15,735 nt of DNA from Actinidia chinensis (Eukaryota; Streptophyta; Magnoliopsida; Ericales; Actinidiaceae). Position 1 is the stretch's first letter. Each line of letters begins with the position of its first letter. The notes below the pieces were generated by a model. That model was given only the letters and a program-made list of their open reading frames with translations, ran no database searches and had not been told where the DNA came from. Below, piece after piece: positions 9,480-15,735 of the stretch. A program made the translations under genes and the position numbers. The stretch covers positions 1-15,735 of the forward strand of contig VIGQ01001738.1 in assembly GCA_009663005.1 (NCBI GenBank). Reading direction: 5' to 3'.

Positions 9480-9813
9480 TGCATGCCGACTTCCACCTAA
9501 GGTTACAAACGGAACACAAGGCACAAAATTCACAAGAAAATATATCCAAAATGGCCCTTACACATGAATGAAGAAATGAGACTGTACAAACAATCTGCAT
9601 CGCGTAACCCGTAACGTGCCCGACACCCGAATCCGACTGGGACGGAGAAGAAAATAAGTATCCTAGAAATTTGGCCTTATGCGAAAGACAATCTGACCTA
9701 AGGAGATAGTAAACGTAACTACTGAGCCTTTTGGAGAGGCGAGTTGAACCTTTGTTTTGTTGTGGGGACCAGAGCAAGCAATATCACCAATGCTGACCGC
9801 CTGGACCTCTGAA
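9480..9813 (-). other. Probable 3'UTR of the GH28 gene
   Basis: This moderately GC-rich block continues the composition of the last GH28 exon and ends abruptly near 9480, where GA-rich intergenic DNA begins. Open stretches here (9475-9777 minus) match no family. The poly(A) site is not identified. The coding end could lie somewhat to either side of 9814 because of frameshifts. Confidence 0.45.
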
Positions 9814-10464
9814 TCACGGAGGGAGGAGGAGCCGGCCAAGGCCGAAATTAGAGAACTCGGGACAGGTCAGGGACCACTACTGAGGGGACGACCCCGCAGC
9901 CGAAACATTCGAACCTACAAGACGTACTAACGAGCAAGAGGAAGCAGTGACCGAAAGGACTTTTCGGCAGGATAGGGAGGAAAGGAGATTCTTGGATACC
10001 CGAGAAATTGCCGGCAGAGTATGGTTGTGCCAATTGCGTTTTCCAAGTGATTTGTTGCAAAATGGGTAGGGCGTTCGTGTCGAAAATTGTTGTCCGGGTG
10101 GGAACCCCTTTGGCTGTTGGCGCAAATGCCGTTGGACATTTGTCCATATCACAGCGCCCTATATAACGATCCCTTTGATATACCCCCCTCTCCTTTATTG
10201 TTTCTGATTCAACGCCGCAAAATGATTGTATATTAGAGTGTTCTACGAGGACATCGTATATTCCACCCGACATCTCACTCTGCCAAGACGAGAGCAAGAG
10301 CCGGAAGAGATTTGAGGTATACTTTTTGGGTCTTGATGTGTACATACACTTTCCGTCGGTCTGCGTAGGCATCCCGTACTCGTCCACCCGCTTTTTTAAG
10401 GGAAATGGCATCGTAGTCCGGTCTAATGCTACGTTTCTATGCATACACTAACCGACGAATCGGT
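9814..10464 (-). CDS. GH28 exon 6 (long last exon, three-frame mosaic)
   Basis: Successive family motifs are found in order but in changing frames: SVSVCIE near 10450, DEYG at 10384-10373, SEMSGGIYDVLVEHSNIQ from 10279, GSHPDNNF at 10106-10083 in another frame, DTNALPILQQITWK at 10081-10040 back in the first, ENAIGTTI in the other, AGNFSGIQESPF at 10015-9980 in the first, SVTASS and SNVS in a third, then VVPD and CPEFSNFGLG. A 198-codon frame covering 9848-10444 is open only by chance. The stop is placed at TGA 9816-9814 in the frame that follows CPEFSNFGLG. The acceptor is not clearly visible. Confidence 0.88.
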
Positions 10465-13400
10465 CAAAAAAAGTATATCTGTCGTCATATAAGTAGAAAT
10501 TTTGCAACTTGCTTTTTGTAACTGCAAAATTCAGTAATTTTAGGATGAAAAAAAGGGTTGTATCCTATAGATATCATAAATGAATCCAAGAAAATTGGTG
10601 CCATAAGTGCAAGCGGGGAGTTAGGGTCTTGTTTGGATCATGATTTGGTGGAGGCGATTTACCACAGGAACGAAAGATCTCCATAAAGCCCCCCTCCTCC
10701 AATCCACAACCCACCATACAGGCTTTTGCAATTCATTATGGATGTTCTGGGATTCATAATATGAACTCTCAGATTCACCTAGCACTTGCAATCAAATCTT
10801 TAACAACGCCCAAAATTACGTTTAGTGAGATCACGGATAAAAATGCAAGTTTTGAAAATCAATCTGTGAGGAAAGGTATTGATTTTCAAGCTTTATTCTA
10901 TAACGGGTAGCCCAAGGTCAACTAGGTGAGTTAATCAGAATTATGGCATTTGCATTAGCATAAACACATTGGTGCTTTCTCTCTAAAACAATCCACCTTT
11001 AAGAAACATTGAAATGAATATGGTAAAAAAAAACTTTGGAACAAAAAGGCACCGACCAAACTTGGATTAACAAAAAATCTATTCACAAGAATGGTGAATT
11101 GTGGATCATCGACGTAAAGAGGTTTTATATTGCTAAATATCAGGCTTTACCTGGAGGCCAATGCAACAGTGTAGGTGATCCTGGTGATCATACCCGAATG
11201 TTCTGAACTTGCACATTGCTGCCGATAAATCCAAATTACACAAGGATAGTAGCTATAAATAATTTTTTTCTTTCCTTATCCGATCAACCACCAAGGCTGT
11301 AATATTTGGACCAATTGTGGGGAAAAAGATAGTAAAGGAAAAAGATTAATTTTGAGAGTCGTTAAATTCAATACTTTTTCCTTTGCCAAATCCTTATCCA
11401 AACACAACCTAAGAAGACCTAACAGGTTCGGTCAACTCACCTGCAATAGCCGGCTGAACGTTAATGCAGGAGCAAAATTCAAAAAAGTTAGGGTTCGACA
11501 CTACAATATCCTTTTCAGCTGATAAATTCAACGAGATGAGGTCGGCTAAGTTTAATGAATGTAGATGAACCATCCCACCAAACCGAGCCCGCCCCCGTTG
11601 ATTGTCCGTATCCCTATTGGAATCAAATGAAAGAACAGTCTAAAGATATAAAAAAAGACTAAAAATAGAATCGAATTTGAAAGTACAATTGCGGATAATT
11701 AATCCTACCTGTTATTACAACATCATCCAACATATATCCATTGATTAAGCTTCTATATCTTCCTCCTGGAAGTTCAAGTCCTCGACCGTACGAGGGCAGC
11801 GGTTCAACGACCTCCCAGTGAGACGTATCCTAATCAAGCAACAAAATCATGAAAAACAATGGCTTACCGAGATGCCTCGAGTTATTCTAGTATTAGTGGT
11901 CCTGCTATCTATTAGTTTTCTTTAGGTTGTGTTTGGATCATGGATTTATGCGGAGACTTGTAGAAGATTATTTAGGTTGTGTTTGGATCATGGATTTATG
12001 AGGGGACTTGTAGAAGAAAATGAACGCTAAGGTATTTCATTTTCTTATCAGTTTCCTTGTGATAAAGGGCTGAGCTAAATAGCTCTTAGTGCTTCGAACC
12101 AAGGTTTCACCTCTCCTAAGAGAAGGGCTTCACTTGTGCCTTTTTTGCTTCGATTTTGGCACTCACATGTTTTTGTTGTAGAGTGGTTTGCAAGCGCCAT
12201 TGCTGACTCCAAATGTATGTCATTCAATTGAAAAAATCCACTCAAATTGAAAAAATGACGGTTAGTTGATGTTTTCTTTACATTTGCACACTATAACACT
12301 TTGGACATTAAATCCAAAAAAGGAATAGAAGTCTAGTGAAGAAAATCCAATAATGCTTCCTCCTTTTTCTTTCCAAACAAATTAAATTTTTAAGAAAAAA
12401 ATTTAAGTGCTTATAATTTAGAAAGTAGAATTAAGAAAAAATCTAAAATGCGGATAAGAAGAGTGGAACAGAAAAGTCACCTAGATCCGAGAATAACGGC
12501 ACCCCGCCAAGAATAGCGTGAGGTGGCTAGTAAGTTGAAGCTTCCGGTAAGCCATTTTTCCCGGGGCAACATACAACTGAGCACCGCCCTTGTCTGCAAG
12601 GATTTGAGATAGAAGATTGCATTTTGGAAAGCATGGTGTCAATGTTTTCTTCCTCCCGTCCCCAGCTGCACCGACTCTAGTAGGGATACACTATGCGGTC
12701 TCGCTGTAACTGTTGGCTTGTAATCCATGTCTCTAATCCCCTCTAACTCATAGTTTTTCAACAGCAATGCTTAACGGAAGAAGCAAAAGCAATGCCGTCT
12801 GAAGAAAAAAGGAAACGCAACACAAGTTAAAATCTTGTACAATTTTGTTGATTTGTTTATGAGGGTGACAAATTCGAAGAATGAAGAGTACAAAAAGGCC
12901 AACTTGGTTAATATTACGGTTAAATCAGGTTAAATTTGCTAGAATCATAGAATCACCGACATGTAACAATTAAACACTGCACCATATAATCACCAACTTG
13001 CTCATGTGCACAAACATGTAATGTGTGCTGAAGGCAGACAAGCCGACGTTGAAGCAATACAGATCCAATAATAAATTACTAAGCAACAACAAATTTCAAG
13101 GTTCGGGGAGAATGAACTTCAAAGTAATTAAACAGATGAATCAACAAGAGCATAAATAGAAATGAGGGAAAGACACAAAACAAGAAAACCAAACATGTAA
13201 ATGCATACACAACACACCACACACAACACACACACATATATATGTACAACCTTAAGAGAATGATGTACGCGGCAAAAAAGATCAACACATTAGTAGAAAC
13301 GGCATTCTACATAAATATACAGAATCCATTAAAGAACGTCAGACAATTAGGCTTTTGTTTAATATTGCCTTTGTAGGAGGAATTCATCGAGGGAAGGCCA

Positions 13401-14826
13401 TGATAGGGAAAGGGAAAACCAGGAAACGAATTTAGCTTCTCCTTCAGTACCTTCTTTCTTTCCTTCACTTTTCCCCTCCCTCCACAAACCTTCCACAACG
13501 AATTCACGATCCAAACATTGTCTATAAGAATTAAGTTCATTTCTTGAGTACATTAACCAAGGATTGGTAAGTGAAGAGTTTGGCCCTGACTAAGGGCTTA
13601 GCCCCCCCCCTCACCGAAGGTCACAGTCAAATCCCTTTACAAACAACTCTTGGCCCAGTCCATATGGGGTTCTGCCCCGTCTTTATATTGGGCTCCCCCG
13701 CTGGTGGACAGGTAGAGGCTTGGTCCTCTCATATTAGTCATTCCTTTCGGCTGGATATGAGTTATCAAAAAATAGTTCTCTAGTACATGAACAAAATGGT
13801 AAGCATAGTGTAAGCTTCTTCTCCTTCGTAGCTTTCTCATCTCTCGTCTACCTTTTCTTTTCGCTCCATAAACCTCTCCACGAATTCATGATCCAAACAT
13901 AGTCTACTTGAATTAAGTCCATTTCTAGAGTACATTGACAAAATGGTAACTAAGGCTGTATTCAGATCAATAATTTAATGAGGGATTTGCGAAGGGACAA
14001 GAAAAATAAGAGACATATATTCAATTTGAGCTATTGGCAAACCAAGTGATATGAAGAAATGGCTAAAAAAGATTTTCGAAAACACGAAAATTTAATGAAG
14101 AACATATTCTAAAAGCAGATTATGGCAAACCAAGTGATATGAAGAAATGGCTAAAAAACATTACCAAACAAAAAAAATGAGAAACATGAAAAAAAACAAT
14201 GCAAAACTTACCAGTATATTGATTTCAAATTTCTTATTCAAATAGCAAGAAAATTTAAAACTAAAAAAAAGTAAACAGCTAGGAAAAAGCAATATGTGGG
14301 AAAATGCAGTTATTAGATGAATACCCCTCAAAACTAATCCATCTAAATCAGGAAAACAGCATTAAATTAAAAAAAAAATGAAGATGAAAATGTGACAAAC
14401 ACAGGAAATTCACTCCAATCAAAAAACCCAAAATGATCATACTATAAATAAACAGCATTATACTGAAAAAGGAAATTTAGAAATAAAAAAAAAAATCAGT
14501 GGAATTGGAAATAATATAGAGACCCATAAAGCCAAGCCAATGCAGATCTCAAAAAACTGCTCTTCAATGACAATTGGCACTGGTAAAAGCATAAAACCCT
14601 ACACATTAACCAAATCCCCACAAAGAAGAATTGAAAAAAAAAATCAATAAATAATTAGAATTCGACCCAAAATCAGGAATGGGAGAAAGGAGAGAGAAAA
14701 TCAAAAACAGATAGAAAAAAGAAACGTACTTACTAGCATCTTCATGAGGCTTGGCTTGTGCATCATCATCACCAGCAGCAGCCAAAGAGACAACAACAGA
14801 CTCTGATGATGCCCAAACAACTGCAT
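9814..14826 (-). CDS. Glycoside hydrolase family 28, polygalacturonase-like secreted protein (six exons, frame broken by many one-base indels)
   Basis: Plant GH28 proteins hydrolyse alpha-1,4-galacturonan in pectin and act in the cell wall; this copy belongs to the clade with WEVVxxLPSYGRG, SGWDEYG and GSEMSGG motifs rather than the classical fruit polygalacturonases. Exons on the minus strand are 14826-14734, 12798-12481, 11829-11709, 11613-11441, 11218-11151 and about 10464-9814. Exons 1 and 2 join to give a signal peptide, MKMLTALLLLLPLSIAV. Exon 2 carries ARPHSVSLLE and ADKGGAQLYV; exon 4 GSVWWD and SRPHLVEF; exon 6 DEYG, EMSGGIYDVLVEH and AGNFSGIQESPF. The protein spans the usual length of about 450-480 residues, but successive pieces lie in different frames. 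The alternatives are sequencing/assembly error (favoured) or a recent pseudogene. Catalytic aspartates cannot be judged safely because their region is indel-rich. Confidence 0.92.
10465..11150. other. GH28 intron 5, no gene seen
   Basis: AT-rich intron. A stretch at about 10626-10725 has weakly inverted ends (CTTGTTTGGATCATG and the minus-strand CCTGTATGGTGGGTTG) and may be a decayed MITE. Confidence 0.4.
11151..11218 (-). CDS. GH28 exon 5 (short, frameshifted)
   Basis: The acceptor CGGCAG completes a Ser codon and gives SNVQVQNIRV, then meets TGA; SPGSPT follows. The family has SNVxVxNxTIxAPPxSPYTVGIxPDS, and CCTACACTGTTGCATTGGCC corresponds to PYTVGIGP with three single bases missing. The donor is CCAG|GTAAAG. 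Confidence 0.75.
11291..11413. mobile_element. Small TIR element in GH28 intron 4 (about 120 bp)
   Basis: The left end AAGGCTGTAATATTTGGACC is an imperfect inverse of the right end, which reads TTAGGTTGTGTTTGGATAAG on the minus strand; GGAAAAAG and CTTTTTCC pair farther in. Ends of the GGTTGTGTTTGGAT type are common on plant MITEs. Confidence 0.5.
11441..11613 (-). CDS. GH28 exon 4 (frameshifted)
   Basis: Encodes the region following VVITG: TIN.G.GSVWWD, then LSRPHLVEF, then DIVVSN and a region corresponding to the family LTFLNSPAFNVHPxYC. GSVWWD and SRPHLVEF share a frame, but the exon entry and the final third are in others. The donor is TGCAG|GTGAGT. Confidence 0.85.
11709..11829 (-). CDS. 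GH28 exon 3 (intact)
   Basis: The acceptor GCTTGATTAG is followed by one open frame through DTSHWEVVEPLPSYGRG, LELPGGRYRSLINGY and MLDDVVIT, an unmistakable signature of this plant GH28 clade. The donor is ACAG|GTAGGA. Joining to exon 2 needs one more G at the acceptor to keep phase, consistent with a shortened G run. Confidence 0.95.
11921..12016. repeat. Tandem duplication, 50-bp period, in GH28 intron 2
   Basis: Two copies of a unit starting TTTAGGTTGTGTTTGGATCA and ending ACTTGTAGAAG, differing by a few bases. The unit resembles the end of the TIR element at 11291-11413. Confidence 0.9.
12481..12798 (-). CDS. GH28 exon 2 (signal peptide end, first beta-helix part; frameshifted)
   Basis: The acceptor TTTTTCTTCAG is followed by TALLLLLPLSIAVE. 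One extra A in GAAAAAC breaks the frame; then MDYKPTVTARPHSVSLLE is read in the next frame. GTGCAGCTGGGGACGGG corresponds to the family GAVGDGK, and ADKGGAQLYVAPGK then LTSHLTLFL follow. The exon ends GGATCTAG|GTGACT. At least four small indels are needed. Confidence 0.9.
13440..13565. repeat. Diverged direct repeat, copy 1
   Basis: CTTCTCCTTC...CCACAA...GAATTCACGATCCAAACA...GAATTAAGTTCATTTC...GAGTACATTAAC is repeated at 13812-13950 with substitutions and indels. Confidence 0.75.
13566..13800 (+). mobile_element. Retroelement 3'-tail-like insert
   Basis: A GC-richer block with TGGCCCAGTCCATATGGGG, TTTATATTGGGCTC and GAGTTATCAAAAAA, a style I associate with the 3' ends of plant non-LTR retroelements. 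It is flanked by related sequences AGTACATTAAC...TGGTAAG and AGTACATGAAC...TGGTAAG, possibly a target-site duplication. The family assignment is from memory and tentative. Confidence 0.4.
13812..13950. repeat. Diverged direct repeat, copy 2
   Basis: Second copy of the 13440-13565 block: CTTCTTCTCCTTC...GAATTCATGATCCAAACA...GAATTAAGTCCATTTC...GAGTACATTGAC. Confidence 0.75.
14036..14158. repeat. 35-bp exact direct repeat, 88 bp apart
   Basis: Copies at 14036-14070 and 14124-14158 begin GGCAAACCAAGTGATATGAA and end GGCTAAAAAA, identical over 35 bases. Lies in GH28 intron 1. Confidence 0.95.
14734..14826 (-). CDS. GH28 exon 1 (start and first part of the signal peptide)
   Basis: The donor is ATGCTA|GTAAGT. 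In this frame several Met codons are available; the one at 14745-14743 gives MKML, which joins exon 2 to make a compact signal peptide and is my preferred start. The first in-frame ATG is at 14826-14824 and would add 27 residues, including another Leu-rich run. The (GA)n tract at 14828-14843 sits directly upstream. Confidence 0.7.
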
Positions 14827-14827
14827 C

Positions 14828-14843
14828 AGAGAGAGAGAGAGAG
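14828..14843. repeat. (GA)n microsatellite in the putative GH28 5'UTR
   Basis: About eight GA units, reading as a CT tract immediately upstream of the first in-frame ATG; pyrimidine-rich tracts are frequent in plant 5'UTRs. Confidence 0.9.
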
Positions 14844-15000
14844 TAGCTTTCTGGGTATTAGTTAGAATATGAAAACAAAAAAAGCTTTATTACATAAATG
14901 ACAAAAATATTTATGGTAAGATATATATATATATATATTACTAAACTACTGCTGAGCTAATCACTTACTTAAGGAAGGTGAAAACAGAGAATAAGGCAAT
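14844..15000 (-). promoter_or_regulatory. Candidate GH28 core promoter
   Basis: A (TA)n tract at 14921-14938 could act as a TATA region, about 95 bases above the first ATG and leaving a 5'UTR of roughly 60 bases that includes the CT tract. It is supported by position and composition only. Confidence 0.3.
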
Positions 15001-15735
15001 AAAAAAATATGGAGAAATTTATATGATTACCAAAAGCTAATCGGTATTAATATAATCAATAAGTCTGTCGCCGACCAATATTGTTGAATTCCGTAACCGA
15101 CCCCAGTTGGGTTTCAAGAGAGAGAGAGCGAGAGAGCAAACGGACGGAACAGAAAGGGAAGGTCAGGTTTAGTGTGGAGTGGTTTGGTTTGGGTTAGATC
15201 GATGATTAGTGAGACAGACAGAGAAGGGATAATTACATTACCTATGAACACATGGACTTTTCGTGAAACTACTTTTTCTTTATGACACGCGGGCAAATAA
15301 AGGCATCGTGTGTAAACGTGGCGCTTTTTGAGCCTTGGTTGCACAGACAATTTGTGAGATGGAGGCTAGAAGATGTCCTCGAGTTGGAATCAAGGACAGG
15401 GAGAAAAAGCTAAGTTTGTCGACCCACATTAACTTATTCATGGATCTCTTTACTTTTGTTTGACGCGTGGCTAACAATTAATTCATAAACTTTAAGTTAA
15501 TTATCTATAGATTCAACATGGAGTTCGTAAAGGATAATTTTAATTAAAAACTACGTTGTATGCATTGTTTTACAGGACAAATTATTGATACTACATGTAA
15601 TAAGTTGCTTTCGCATAAATAAATTTTCAAAATTAAAATTGTTGAGAAAAATTACGTTAATTTAAAAAATATTACAAGAAATAGTAAATAGAGTTGTACA
15701 TTAATTGAAATGATTTTTAAGCAAAACTAATGAAG
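15001..15735. other. Right-edge intergenic DNA, no gene recognised
   Basis: A GA-rich patch (15117-15136) and a moderately GC-rich segment to about 15480 contain only short open stretches without family resemblance, and an ACGTGG core at about 15317. From 15480 to the end the sequence is AT-rich with nothing recognised. The GA-rich patch could belong to an upstream regulatory region or a non-coding first exon of the GH28 gene; there is no direct support. Confidence 0.4.

Larger units (their letters stand above)
12799..14733. other. GH28 intron 1 (1.9 kb), repeats only
   Basis: No exon is recognised. It contains a CA/TA-rich patch (13210-13245), a duplicated block around 13440-13950, a 35-bp direct repeat and long A-rich stretches. 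The length of this intron is due mostly to repeats. Confidence 0.5.

Noticed and set aside
9236..9500. Open frames of 86 and 73 residues crossing the GA repeat
   Set aside because: The frames are kept open by (GA)17, which translates to Arg-Glu or Ser-Leu repeats on either strand.
9848..10444. A 198-residue minus-strand protein
   Set aside because: It is correct only in patches; the protein family's motifs move to the other two frames between them, so most of the translation is out of frame.
9480..10464. A transferred mitochondrial segment (NUMT) or solo LTR, suggested by the GC-richer, compositionally distinct block
   Set aside because: Reading the three minus frames together shows GH28 motifs in order, so the composition is simply that of a long coding exon plus 3'UTR.
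10626..11412. One 790-bp transposon bounded by inverted TTTGGAT motifs
   Set aside because: GH28 exon 5 (11151-11218) lies between the two ends, so the ends belong to separate small intron insertions.
15064..15240. A non-coding first exon of the GH28 gene
   Set aside because: The CT-rich patch and a GT after AGCTTTTG are suggestive, but no independent evidence links it to the exon at 14734-14826.
1..15735. tRNA, rRNA, CRISPR, viral or bacterial-type defence genes
   Set aside because: No such structures were seen on either strand; repeats present are microsatellites, tandem duplications and transposon ends.

Overview
This is nuclear DNA from a flowering plant, probably a eudicot. It is AT-rich, with GT-AG introns, GA/CT and TA microsatellites, several small terminal-inverted-repeat (TIR) elements, and two intron-rich genes whose closest remembered relatives are plant proteins. 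The species cannot be told from the sequence. There is no operon, CRISPR array, phage or bacterial-type system.

Two protein genes lie head-to-tail, both on the minus strand. (1) About 691-6011: a WD40-repeat plus Utp12-domain protein, the plant WDR43/UTP5 homologue (Arabidopsis AT5G11240 type), a component of the U3 snoRNP / small-subunit processome in the nucleolus. Ten exons are visible; the 3' end is not found and may lie beyond the left edge. (2) About 9814-14826: a secreted glycoside hydrolase family 28 (polygalacturonase-like) protein in six exons, with a signal peptide split across intron 1. No single reading frame shows it; it appears when the three minus frames are read together, because the protein hops between frames many times.

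Both genes carry many one-base length differences from what the protein family requires, mostly in short homopolymer runs, while amino-acid similarity within each in-frame segment stays high and most splice sites are intact. WDR43 exons 3-7 (1834-5308) and GH28 exon 3 are clean; WDR43 exons 1, 2, 8, 9 and probably 10, and GH28 exons 2, 4, 5 and 6, are broken. A mosaic of polished and unpolished long-read sequence explains this best; recent pseudogenes are the alternative. A 229-bp tandem duplication at 8368-8828, whose copies differ mainly by one-base indels, points the same way.

The intergenic stretch 6012-9480 holds the putative WDR43 promoter/5'UTR and at least three TIR-element candidates (6484-6905, 7559-8555, 8824-9243). 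The long GH28 introns hold a small TIR element, short direct repeats and a retroelement-tail-like insert. The left edge (1-690) is homopolymer-rich repeat and unassigned DNA. The right end (14845-15735) holds a candidate GH28 promoter and AT-rich DNA with no recognised gene. I found no new biological system; the main result is recovery of two real, badly fragmented genes.
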